The notes beneath the pieces were generated by a model that was not told the DNA's origin, did not search any database, and saw only the letters and a list, made by a program, of their open reading frames with translations. Both the position numbers and the translations under genes were made by a program. DNA of 64,000 nt, from NCBI GenBank assembly GCA_016508695.1, contig VNKQ01000010.1, forward strand, positions 1,302,001-1,366,000, in the 5' to 3' direction. Of this stretch, positions 50,494-61,400 are shown in pieces (position 1 is the first letter of the stretch; each line of letters begins with the position of its first letter). Source of the DNA: Hyphodiscus hymeniophilus. Its lineage: Eukaryota > Ascomycota > Leotiomycetes > Helotiales > Hyphodiscaceae.

Positions 50494-51076
50494 CTAAAAC
50501 TGCTTCAGAGCATCATTGACCACTAGAAGGTCGTAAATCAGCAGCCATCCACGTAGAGGGTATTTTGGAACTGCTTACTATCTCCTCCAAATGTCGCTCC
50601 AGCACCAAACATTGCTGCATTTCCGAACTTCGATGCCATGTTTCTGACCCATTCATGATGCTATACTCAACCTCAGCTCTGTCCAGACCGACCTCGCAGG
50701 GGAATTCGATAGGTTAGGATATACACCCAAACAACGCCTAGAACTTGCAATTCCTTGGGAGGTTCAATTTTTCCAATCCTCTACGGGATCACGCATCCAA
50801 GCAGTAACACTTTGAAGCACCCTTCACACCTTTGACTTCAAGAATCTGGAAGCCAAAATGATAGAACAACGAACTGACCTTGGGATTCTGTGGATGCGCA
50901 GCATTGTTAGGATCCTGAGCCTGTTGAGCCAATTGCCCAGGGTTGAATTGCTGCTGGGGTTGAGAGAAGCCTTTGTCTATATATTGTGAGGGAGCTCCGT
51001 TTTGTCCCTGTTGATGTTAATCCGCGAAGACCTTTGTAGGTCGGCGGTATTGGGGACGTACAGGTAGTTGAGCCAT
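50494..51076 (-). CDS. Small Gln/Pro-rich protein, 84 residues, four exons, function unknown
   Basis: Exons are complement of 51062-51076, 50879-51007, 50579-50660 and 50494-50522. Introns have good signals: 54 bp (GTACGT, GGATTAAC branch, CAACAG), 218 bp (GTCAGT...TATAG) and 56 bp (GTAAGC...TTCTAG). The product starts MAQLPGQNGAPSQYID, is rich in Gln, Pro, Asn and Ala to about residue 48, then ends in HHEWVRNMASKFGNAAMFGA followed by GATFGGDMVNDALKQF. The compact Gly/Ala-rich C-terminus could be a short membrane helix. Frame and splice agreement across all four exons argue strongly for a real gene, although the exons are too short to be seen as ORFs. The family is not identified. It diverges from the aldo/keto reductase gene, with 524 bp between their starts. 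Confidence 0.75.
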
Positions 51077-51600
51077 GATACTTTGGAACTGAGGAGGTGA
51101 GAGTACATTCGAGTCTCGTAGAAACTCGAGCCTGAGGACTCTGGTGTCAGAATTACTTCTTCTGAAAGTCTGAGAGTGGCGTGATTATTTCCATTGATGG
51201 AATTTCAAGAATTGCTCCTCCTCATTTCTAGCACAACAAGTTGGACAAGGAAGAAACTAAGAGGAAACGTAGACCAGTGCTTACTCAGTCTTGATGCTGG
51301 AGAGCGAGCGGTTGATCTGTGCTGTGTCTGGCATGATGTTTGTCTTCAATTGAGAGAGAAGATAGAGGATTCTGTATGCGGATGGATTTCAGAAAGAGAA
51401 TAGAAGAAGGCAATCACTCATACTAATCGAGGTAAAATCCGGGAAAGTACCCCTCCTTACACGTGCATGTGGGATCGCCCCGCCATTCTTGGCGACGTCA
51501 TTAAGATTCTGCTGCTGCTCGCCGCCTTCATATCCCATCTTCAAGTTGAAGAAATTCGCACTTCTGTAGTCTTACCTATCTTCAAACGCAAATTCTCAGT
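51077..51600. promoter_or_regulatory. Divergent intergenic region between small-protein gene and aldo/keto reductase
   Basis: A 524 bp shared upstream region. A short upstream ATG (complement, about 51105) precedes the small-protein start in another frame. The stretch 51194-51403 is open but unrecognisable. No TATA box or operator could be assigned with confidence. Confidence 0.4.
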
Positions 51601-52507
51601 ATGGCTTCGCAGTACTCTCTAGCCAGCGTGATCAAACTCAACACTGGCATCTCGATGCCCCGAATCCACCTCGGCGTCTACATGACATCTGGGCGCGAGA
51701 CCTCGAGCATGGTGACACACGCCCTAGACGCTGGCTACCGTGCCGTAGATTCGGCAGAATGGTATGCAAATGAGAAGGAAGTCGGATCCTCAATTCTCAG
51801 ATATGTAACCGAGAAGGGGGTTAAGAGAGAAGATATATGGTTCACGACGAAACTGAAGGACAACAGGGGATACGATGAGACCAGGAGGAAGATTAAAGAG
51901 AGCATCAAGAAGAGTGGGCTGGGTTACATCGATTTATATTTGCTACATAGTCCTTATGGAGGTTCTCAAAAGAGGAAGGAGTGTTGGTCAGCCGTGGAAG
52001 ATGCTATTGCAGAAGGGGAGATTAGATGTGGTGGAGTGAGTAACTTTGGAGTAAGGCATGTAAGTTTCCCCTCACCTTGGCTTTGATCCATATCCCGATC
52101 GCTCATTCGGTATGCAGCTTCTGGAGCTACTCGATTCAAAGCCCCGCATACCACCAGCTGTGAATCAGATCGAAGTTCATCCTTTTAACACCCAATCCGA
52201 GATTACCTCGTTCTGTCTGAAACACAATATCGTAGTAGAAGCATACGCGCCACTGGCAAGAGCGATGAGGATGAAACATCCTGTTGTTGTGAAGCTATCG
52301 AGCAAATATGGATGTAGTCCTGCGCAATTGATGGTGAGGTGGAGTTTACAGCATGGTTATGTGCCTCTACCAAAGAGCTCGAATAAGGCGAGGATTGTGA
52401 GCAATGCGGATATTGAGGGGTTCAATATTGAAGAGGAGGACATGAAGTCATTGGATGGGTTGGATGAGAGATTAGTTACGGATTGGGACCCTACTGACGC
52501 TCCTTGA
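51601..52507 (+). CDS. Aldo/keto reductase
   Basis: Two exons, 51601-52059 and 52118-52507, separated by a 58 bp intron (GTAAGT...TATGCAG), encode 282 residues, typical of the cytosolic NADPH-dependent aldo/keto reductase family with a (beta/alpha)8 barrel. The catalytic tetrad is intact: D50 and Y55 in [14 protein letters not shown]84 in TTKLKDN and H116 in LLHSPYGG. Also visible are the [10 protein letters not shown] loop, [18 protein letters not shown] (cofactor side) and [18 protein letters not shown], the NADPH phosphate-binding segment. Substrate class cannot be told; relatives reduce sugar aldehydes, ketones or xenobiotic carbonyls. The start is supported by ATG immediately after a pyrimidine-rich leader. 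Confidence 0.92.
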
Positions 52508-53227
52508 TCAGAGTGTGTTCATATGTCGAGAGTCATTTGCAAGAGAGCTCTCTCAGGTCGAAGCAGAGGAGTGCACGAAGGCTTGACAAGACCATGTCGT
52601 CCATAATCACCTGAACAGGGCAAACATAGGGGACTTCTAAGCCACTAAGTACTGCCGTGTTGCCTATTTCGCCCGAATCGTCCGTTAACACAATGGATGA
52701 AAGCGATATGCCTTGCATCATCAAGACCGATGCTGCGGAAAATCAGTACAGCGTATTTGCTATGAAGCTTGATAAGCGTATTTCCATCTAATATTCCAAG
52801 ATTAGCCTAGATCTCGTTCAAGGAACTCAACTGGGGGTTTGCAGGATTAGTTTGGCTACAGTCAACACGCGATACCTCAGAGCCAGAGATGAGTTGTTAG
52901 GCCATTATGGGATGCCCAGCCATCTCGAAAAGACTTAGTCGGTCCCTTGAGGTGAAGCAACGCTGTATTAGGGCGAGCGGGGCAGGTGGTCTGGTAGGTT
53001 GCGGTAAGAGTGGCCGACTTTTGTGATTAATGAACGAATGACTCGTGTGCATTTCGTCTGTGGTCTGCGCTCTATAAAGATGAGAAGAATATTCATTTTC
53101 GAGACCGAGCGGGCCCGGCCGACTCTGGTCGCGACAGGCAAGTTTGATACCCCACTCTTGAGGTAGCTTGTTCTTCACGCACTTAAAGGGGAGTTCTCAC
53201 GACATCCATTCACGAAAATTGAAGACC
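52508..53227. other. Intergenic, no gene recognised
   Basis: A 720 bp region between two genes on the same strand. Short minus-strand frames (52533-52724, 52897-53178) lack homologous features. It probably contains the 3' end of the reductase transcript and the promoter of the next gene. Confidence 0.5.
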
Positions 53228-53656
53228 ATGTCTCGACCCGATGTTCTCATTACTGCTGGAGGGTTTCAGTTCCTAGCCACCTTCGAAGATGCCGCACCAC
53301 AGACAGTGGAAATGTTCAAGAAGCTCCTTCCATACCGCCAAAAGCTGATTCATGTTCGCTGGAGCGGAGAGGGAATGTGGATTCCGTTGGGGGAGACGGA
53401 CCTTGGAGTGTCTTTTGAGAACCACACTTCACATCCTGCTGCTGGACAGATACTTCTGTACCCCGGAGGGTTTTCAGAGACGGAGTTTCTGTTCTGTTAT
53501 GGAGGAGTAGCTTTTGCCAGCAAGATGGGAACTTTAGCAGCGAATCATTTTTTGACAATTACCGATGGCATGGAAAATCTGAGAGCTCTTGGGGAATTGG
53601 TGCTGTGGAAAGGAGCACAAGATGTTGCATTTGAGATTGCAGATGAAGAAAAGTAA
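53228..53656 (+). CDS. DUF3830 family protein (cyclophilin-like fold)
   Basis: 142 residues from the ATG at 53228 (MSRPDVLITAGGFQF); an upstream TTG extension is not protein-like. The body matches the DUF3830 pattern: FEDAAPQTVEMFKKLLP, HVRWSGEGMWIPL, HPAAGQILLYPGG then SETEFLFCYGG, FASKMGTLAANHFLTI and LWKGAQDVAFE. DUF3830 proteins have a cyclophilin-like beta-barrel and are often found near amidohydrolase or catabolic genes; their activity is unknown. There is no signal peptide. The stop TAA overlaps a good splice donor (GTAAGC at 53653). A 53 bp intron ending at 53705 would instead extend the protein with IRKFRSSRSAKL, so the last residues are uncertain. Confidence 0.8.
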   Translation: MSRPDVLITAGGFQFLATFEDAAPQTVEMFKKLLPYRQKLIHVRWSGEGMWIPLGETDLGVSFENHTSHPAAGQILLYPGGFSETEFLFCYGGVAFASKMGTLAANHFLTITDGMENLRALGELVLWKGAQDVAFEIADEEK

Positions 53657-53785
53657 GCCCCTCCGAGGCGTTTTGGTAATGCGGTTCTCACACTGACCAA
53701 TGTAGAATTCGGAAGTTTAGATCAAGTCGGTCTGCAAAATTGTAGAAATCCGCACGCCAGCTTTGCTATATTGCGTGGAGGACTG

Positions 53786-54504
53786 CTATAATTGCCAATC
53801 GGATGAAACTGAACTTTGTTCAGGACCAATCTTTCCAGCTTCCCACTCAGCTTGGTACACGGGCCCAGAATCAAAGAGACTTCCAGTCCACTCTGCTACC
53901 GAATCGTTCATAAAGTCCAACAATAGTTGCATCGCAGGGTTGTCTACATCTTGTTCACTACTCCAGTCCAAACTTGCGAGCGCTATGGCGTGCGACGATC
54001 GAGGATACATGTTGAATGATTGCCTGATGGTTTCGAGGACGGTGGAATGTTGGGCTCTGGCAGATACCATCAAAAATGTCAACTGCAAGTTGAACGAGTC
54101 GTGGAATGAGACTGCATTTAGAGCTCATCTCGGCCATGTTAGTATTTGAGAACGAATATGTACTCTGTGAACAATGAACACTTACCAACGCAACGCTTAT
54201 CACGTAGCACAAGACAAGAAATGGCACAGTAAAAGTATGTGGGATCCGTGCGGAATTGTTTGCATAGTAAAGACGGTTGAGAGCAAGAACCTCAGCAGTT
54301 AAGGGGCCTTGGGGAAAGTTTTGTGATTCTAGACTCCAGACATAGTCTGAGCCATAGTTCGACGGGGATATTAACATTGGGCATGCCGTGGTGAAACTGA
54401 TTTCCAGGGATTGTTAGTGCAGTCGAATGAAAGACAAACTTAGTAGCTTACCCCGAACTCCTAGTCTTGGGCGGCTTCGCTCTTACCAGGCGTTGGGTAT
54501 CCGA
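53786..54504 (-). pseudogene. 3' part of an unidentified gene, 5' end lost at the transposon boundary
   Basis: Three exons read in one frame: complement of 54452 up to about 54504, 54186-54396 and 53786-54082. Introns are 54397-54451 (GTAAGC, CACTAAC branch, AAATCAG) and 54083-54185 (GTAAGT...CTTGCAG). The sequence reads QRLVRAKPPKTRSSG, FTTACPMLISPSNYGSDYVW, a hydrophobic segment (FTVPFLVLCYVISVAL) and LTFLMVSARAQHSTVLETIR. The last 90 residues are acidic, with DW, W and E-rich motifs. No initiator is available: upstream of 54504 comes an in-frame TAA, and the piggyBac-like element begins at 54537. The gene was therefore probably truncated by that insertion. The family is not recognised; codon use in the last exon is gene-like. 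Confidence 0.5.
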
Positions 54505-54536
54505 TTAGTGAGACTGCGCTTTTCCTTCGAGGTCTG

Positions 54537-56614
54537 CTATCCGTTCAGCTGCGGCCAGAAACGCCTAGTCTGTGCGTAGGCTAATAGAGGTAGTAAGCGA
54601 GCGATTTCAGCCAATAGAATTAGTGGATTTTGGTCGTATTTTAGTGGGATTACTACCTAAGTAGCTATATATAATGAAATTTCTCTTAATAACCCTTTAC
54701 TTTATAAATTATAATATTATATTACTTATAGTAATAAGTAATATTAGTTCTATAAGTTTCCCGTTATAAATTAGCTATAATTTGACCTAATATAACTCGT
54801 TTTAGTAAGTAATCCTCGATTTATAACCCCGCGGAATAAATATACTTTTTCTTTAATAAACCTCTAACTATTTTACATCTAATTAGGGGAAGACTTTTAC
54901 TCGTTATTAATATAATAAAAACCTTTCTTTTAAGAGTAATTTAGCCTTTATAGCCCCGGAATAAGAGTACTTTAGCTATTTGAGTATAAAAGTCTTTTTG
55001 TAACTAGAATAATATTTCTCTATTAACGATATTACTTTTAAAATCGCTTCTTAATAAGTAAAAAAAGTAGTAATTAATAAGTAAGACTCGTAAAAGCTAA
55101 TACTCTATTGCCTAGTAACCTCTTATTCGTATATATCGCATATTAGTATTATAGGAAGCTATATTATTATACTTATTTATTACCCTTATATTATAATTAT
55201 ACTTATCGAATAAAACTAGTATATTTAATTTCTTTTATACTAGGCTTCTAAAAGGTATTCGAGAGGTTTTTACTTTATTAGATATTTCTTTAAGTCGCTT
55301 CCTTAATTATAATACTAAGTCGTCGCTAAATAGGGTATTAGATATTATTAGTATATAAGCATTATCTTTTTATATAGTTTAATAAATCTTCTTATTTTTT
55401 ATAAGTAAAGACTTAATAATTCTCTAAGGTATTATATCGTTTTTATTACTTGCCTTAAGTAAAATAAGCTTTTAAAGTACTCTAGCGTTCGTCTTATATA
55501 TACCCGTTCTTTTATAGCCCCGCTCTCTTAATAGTTTAAGAAATTCGAGTACTTATAAACAAACTATTTATTTATAAGTAATAATATTTCTTTAGTAACC
55601 TTTTAAGAACCTTAAGAGCTATAGCTTATATCTTATTTCTACTTTTTCTAGTCTTAGGATAACTATTAAGTTTGAGTGGGTATTTCGTAGAAATAAGACT
55701 CTTATTCTTCCTAGGAGTATACTAATTCTAGACTAATAAGAAGCCTTACTAAGCTATTCCCCAAACCTTATAACTAGTAGGCGTAAGCTTATTTGAAATC
55801 GTAGTTATATTAGAATCGTATCTCTTATATCGGATTATAATCTTATTTATAGCTATATTTATACTAGGGCTCTAAACCTAGAGATTAACTTACTAAAAGT
55901 AGTTCGATAATATATTAACTTATAAAGTATATTAGTTTTTAATTTCTAAGTAATTAACTTAAGATTAAGGGTAATATATTTAGTCTTCTTATAAGGTCCG
56001 GATATCCCTAGACTATAATACTAAAACCGTATATAAAGTTCCTAGAAGTAATCCCTTAATATATACTTTTATATATAATAAGTAAGAGATATATTTAATA
56101 TATCCTAGTAATTAGAAATCTTATTTTTAGTATAGAGTATTATATATATTCGGATACTAAAGTAAGTATATAGCTCGGATTTATAAGTTAAATACTACTC
56201 TTTAGCTTAATAGCGACGCTTCTCTAAGCCTTTAGGTTTTCGTTAAAAGTTATTTGTATACTTAACTAAGTCTTTTATAATTTTTAGAGAATAATAAAGA
56301 TTAAAGATAAAGATAAGGTCGTTATAAAAAGTTATCTCGGGTAATCGAATTTTATATTTAAAGTTATAGATTTCGAATAGTATAAATATAAAACTAGAGT
56401 TTAATAATAAAAGTAAGTTAAGTCGTTTTATCGCTAGGTTTATAAGGTTATTTTATATATTCGTATTTATAATTTAAAGCGTTAGTTATAAAGTTATATT
56501 AAGTAGAAGTATATTATTTATATATTTATTTACAAGCCAAGTTTTAGTATTCTTCCGGATTAATGTTTTTCTGGTTCCGAGAGAAGGCGTTCCTGGCCGT
56601 AATTGAACGGATAG
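54537..56614 (-). mobile_element. piggyBac-like DNA transposon remnant with 30-bp inverted repeats
   Basis: Its left terminus, starting CTATCCGTTCAGCTGCGGCC (54537-54566), is repeated inverted at 56585-56614 with four transitions in 30 bp, giving a 2078 bp element. On the minus strand a transposase remnant is readable. Near 55752-55800 it gives NKLTPTSYKVWGIA, preceded by a segment like PSINIAINKIIIRYKR and followed by YTPRKNKSLISTKYPLKLN. This is the order of the piggyBac DDE domain (…DE…GR…NKPTPTGYKVW). Stops at Gln/Trp codons show RIP. The expected TTAA target duplication is not seen at the ends (left TCTG, right TATA). The left end coincides with the edge of the gene island. Confidence 0.7.
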
Positions 56615-57205
56615 TATATAGTAGGCCAAGAATCGGCTAATAATCTAGTAGAAGCCTTAACAAAAACTTCTAGTATATTTAAAAGCTTTTTAAGGAAAGT
56701 AATATCAAAATCATTTAAAAGAATATCTTTATTCTTAAATACTTTTGCTTTAGAAGTTAAAACAATAGTTTTAATAGGCTCTATTATATATAAGAAGTTC
56801 TTAATTATATAATAAGTCGAAGACCACCTAGTCTTTTAATCTAAGAAATAGTTAATAATTATAATATAAAAATATTATTAACGAAATTATTTTTAAATAT
56901 TAATAAGTATAAACTAACCTAGTTAGGGAAAGCGCTAGTTCCTAATACTAAAAGCATTTATTTGAACGTTTAATATTCGTTTAGACTCTTGGTTATATTT
57001 AAGTCCTATTATAGTTTTATAGATTTTTTTCTAAATCGAAAAAGCTAGAATTTTATTAGTATTAATATAATTATAAACCTAGGATAGGGTAACTTACTAG
57101 TTATAAGAGTATTAGTATTAAAGCCTTCTTTGTCTTATTCTTCTTTATATATATCACTAAAATAAGAAGTATCGTAATCGTTCTTAATAATAGCCTTTAA
57201 TATAT
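56615..57205 (-). pseudogene. hAT transposase remnant, part 2 (continues at 63938-64000)
   Basis: Minus-strand frame: IIQDILKAIIKNDYDTSYFS just below 57205, and near 56803-56829 RWSSTYYII. Then come FLYIIEPIKTIVLTS and FLKKLLNILEVFVKASTRLL before SWPTIYY at 56615. These are hAT landmarks: the R-W-x-S-T-x-x-M-I block, the F-x-x-x-T/S-x-x-L segment and the Y-P-T block. Isolated stops replace Gln/Trp codons. The frame is cut upstream by the gypsy element, across whose TATAT duplication it continues at 63938. Downstream it is cut by the piggyBac-like terminus at 56614. The C-terminal dimerisation region is missing. Confidence 0.7.
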
Positions 57206-57612
57206 TGTTACAAAGCATATAATAGCTTGTGGCCTAAGGCTCGACAACCAGGTTATAAGAGAACTACGAGTAGAGATTACAAGAGTAAAGAATTACTTCG
57301 CATTACGTAATAGAGTCTTATAAGTAAGGAGTCCCGAACTATTTATAGACTCTTATTATAAAGGACTCCGGACTCCTTAAGATAAGGACTCTAGACTCCC
57401 TAGCCCGGGACTTTAAAGTAGCGAAGGTTTTATATAAGTAATAGTATTTCCTTAGTAAATAAAAGCTTTATACTTAACTCAAATATAATATCTTTATATT
57501 ATACTTAGTAATTATAAAGGTTATACTTACTTTAATTATAATAGCTTTTCTAATTACTTAACCCAATTTAATTGCCTTACGAGACTAATATTAAGTAGCG
57601 AGGTTTATTATA
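57206..57612 (+). repeat. 5' LTR of gypsy element
   Basis: It matches 63536-63932 over its length, with scattered transitions and short indels, and contains repeated GGACTCYGGACTC-like motifs (57360-57405). A recognisable tRNA primer-binding site is not evident directly downstream. Confidence 0.85.
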
Positions 57613-58489
57613 TTTTAAGTACTTAATTATATAGTCGCTAAAGTATATATTATATTAAGGACTAATAATATTTACTAAAGGAAAAGTATCAAATAGTATA
57701 TAAGTAGCGACGCTTATATTAGGAAATATATTAGGAAATATACTTATACTACTATTAGTATTAATAAGAGAATTATATAAGGATATTAAGATCTTATTAC
57801 TAGATATATATAATAGAGAATAAAACAAACTTAAAGGATTTATTCTTTAAGTAAAACTTTACTTTACTTTTAATAAGGACAAGTTTAAGTCTAATATAAA
57901 AAGAATCTTATTTATAATCTCGAGATTAAAGAAAAAAGTACTTAACTAAATTAAAAGCTATATTAAAGACTATATAATTAATATTAATAACTGAGGAATT
58001 ATTATTATAATTATAAAAAAGAATACTCAAAACTTATTTAAGTTGCTATTAAGTTTTATATTAATCTTTCGGATAATATTTAGAGTAATCGATAAAGTAT
58101 AATAAGTTAAACGAACTATTTAAGTCTTTAAGTAGTAAGGGTCTATAATTAATTATGTATCCGAGTTTTAAAAGTATATAACTTAAACTAGGTAAAATAA
58201 CGATATACTTAAAGCCTAGTATTACTAAGGACTTAAAGATATAATAAAAGACAAGCTAGTTAAAAAAGATAAACCCGGCTTAATACTTAAAATAATAAAA
58301 CTAACTTATTAAATTAATAACCGACTTTATAAAAGAAGCTTAAAAAAGAAAGGCTTTTATAATCCTAAATACTAATAATTATAATAGAAATACAAACGAT
58401 AAAGCTATAAGGAACTTATAAAGCTCGACGCTATAATAAAGAAAGAACTCTTTCTTAAAAGTAAATAGAAATATATAAAAGAATATACG

Positions 58490-61400
58490 TATTTTAACTA
58501 TAGTAAGATAGGCTATATAGTAAGGAATTACTATATTAGAGAAAACGCCCGAAAAGAAACTTAACGAAAAGGCGAATCTTATAGCGGATTTAAAAGTAAA
58601 AACCTAAGAAAAAAAGTAATTACTATTATTATCTAAAGAAAAAGATAGGGTAACGGGCTTATATAGTTATGCGCTATATTATAACTATTATTTATAAAAA
58701 TATTTTAAAAAGAAATTATAAAAGAATTTAAATAAATTAATATTAATAACGAGAATAATAAAATATAAACTATAAAGAAATTGTCTTCTAAGAAAAATAT
58801 TAAACTTATTACGAAATACTATTATAAGTCTACTCTTAAGATTATTAGCCCTAGCGACTCTTAGTATACGACTTTAATAAAGATTATAAAATAATACTTA
58901 ATTATAAAACTATATATAAAGATAGTATATAAAAAGAAGCTATAAGAGTAAAAAGAAATACTTAAAGAACTTAATTAAGAAGAACTCCTCTAGTATTATA
59001 TCCTATTAGAAACTAAGACGGCATAAGAATTAAAAATAAAGTTTTAAGAAAAATAAATAAAAAAAGTAAGATAATAAACTAAATAAGTAAGAATTAGGAA
59101 TATAAGCGTACTAAAATATTAAGAAAAAGAACTTAATAGGCTTATATTATACTAGCTAAAGCTCTACTACCTTAAAGAAACTATTACTACGTAAATAAAA
59201 GAAGTTATAACTATTCCGGCACCCCGAGTTACTAGAAGCTAGTAGTATTATAACAAACTATCCGAAAATATCGATTATAAACTAAAACTAATTAAAATAA
59301 TCTAAGTATTAAGCGTTATAAAAAAATAAATATAAAAAGCAATAAAGGATATAAAAAAAAAAAAAAATATCGCAAGGACTAATTACTCTTAATACAAAAA
59401 ACTAATATAAAGTACTTATTATATAAATAGTTGTCTCGTTTATTACTCTTTAAAAATAGACTATAAAAGGTTTTTATAATAAGTAAAACCTATTTATTAG
59501 CTAGAAATTATATTAAAGAGATTATAAATAAACTTCCCGTTTAAATTATTACTAGGATTAAATAGCGAATTATTAAAAAACTAAGAGATACTAAAAGAAA
59601 AAGACTACCTTTAAAGTACTATAAAAAGCCTAGAAACTTATATAATAAACGACTATATATAATAAGAATAAGACGATAGCTCTTACTTTTAATCCGTCTT
59701 AACGGATACTCTTTGTAAGTAATAATAAACTCGGGAGTAATAAGTAATTTTATTAATATAAAAGTAGTTATAAATAAATTCGGAATTCTTAAGAAGTAAG
59801 ACTTATATAATTTAAGTATTATTAATAAAGAGACAATTAGGTTTAATAAGGGAATAATAACTTATAAAACTAAACGTTTTTAAATAAAAACTATAAAGGG
59901 ATATACTAAAGAAATTTAACTTAATCTCGTTACTATAGGAACTTACGTAATAATTCTTAGTATACCTTAGCTTTAACTTTATAATTTACTAATTAACTAA
60001 AAACGGAAAAGTATTACTTTAAACTAATATTTATATTAATATAACGATAGAATACCCTAAAGAGATAATAAATCTCTTAATTAAAAAGAGTTATATACGA
60101 CTACCCTAAGTTTAAAAGACTAAGCCTAAGCCTTCGCGCTAAAGTAAATACTAGCGGTATATAAGAAATATAAGTTTCTATTTCGGGAAGCCCCTCTTAA
60201 TAAAGCCCTTTTAAAGTATAAGCTATAAGATTATAAGATACTTATCGAGCTAGGAAAGAGTCTTACATTTAGACTAATTTATTAGCTATTAGTAAAAGAA
60301 CTAACTATATATAAGAAGTATATTAACCTAAATCTAAAAAAGGGATTTATAAGACTATTTACGTTACTAGTAATAAGTTTACTTTTATTTATACTAAAGA
60401 AAAACGGAAAGTTAAGACCTTATATTAACTATTACTAACTTAATAATATTATAATTAAAGATTAATATCCGTTACCTTTAATTAACGAGTTATATAATAA
60501 ATTAAAAGGAATATAATACTTTACTTACTTAAATATATAAGGGGCTTATAACTTTATATATATTAAGTTAAGAAAAGAATAAAAGATAGCGTTTAAAATA
60601 CAATACGGGTTATATAAATATATAGTTATATTATTTAAATTAACTAATATACCCGCATTATACTAACGACTAGTTAATAATACTCTATACGAATATTTAA
60701 ATATCTTCGTTATTATATATTTAAACGATATTCTAATATTCTTTAAGAACGAAGTAAAATATATTAAATATATAAGGAAAGTCTTTATAAAGCTTATAAA
60801 AATACCTCTTATACTAGAGCTAAAGAAATATAAGTTTTATAAGAAAAAAGTAACTTTTCTAAGATTCTTTATTAAATGTAATAAGATAAGAATAAATCTA
60901 GAAAAAGTAAGAGTTATAATTGAATAAAAGAAATTAAAAACTATTAAGAAAGTTTAGTTTTTTTTAGGGTTTACTAACTTTTATTAAAGATTTATCTTAA
61001 ACTATTTAGTAATAGTAAAACTATTTACTAAACTTATATAAAAGAATAGAAAGTAAGAATAGACTAAAGAAGCCTAATAAGCTTTTAATAAACTTAAGGC
61101 ACGATTTGTATTGGCCCCTATCCTTATTACGTTTTACTTAAAATAAAAGACAATTTTAAAAACAAATACGTCCAATTTTATTATTAAAGTAGTAATTAGC
61201 TAGCTTAATAATAAAGGAAAGCTTAGACTAATTGTATATTATTTATAAAAACTCTCGCTAATAGAGTTAAATTATAACGTTTATAATAAGGAACTATTTG
61301 CTATTATCGTAATATTTAAATAGTAAAAAGTATACTTAAAAGGCTTAAAACACTAAGTTTAAGTATAAATAGACTATAAGAACCTTATAACCTTTATTAT

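Noticed and set aside
54505..54590. Coiled-coil-like frame (ERIADLEGKAQSH) as an upstream exon of the truncated gene
   Set aside because: It runs into the transposon inverted repeat and ends at a TAA in the same frame; no splice acceptor links it to the downstream exon.
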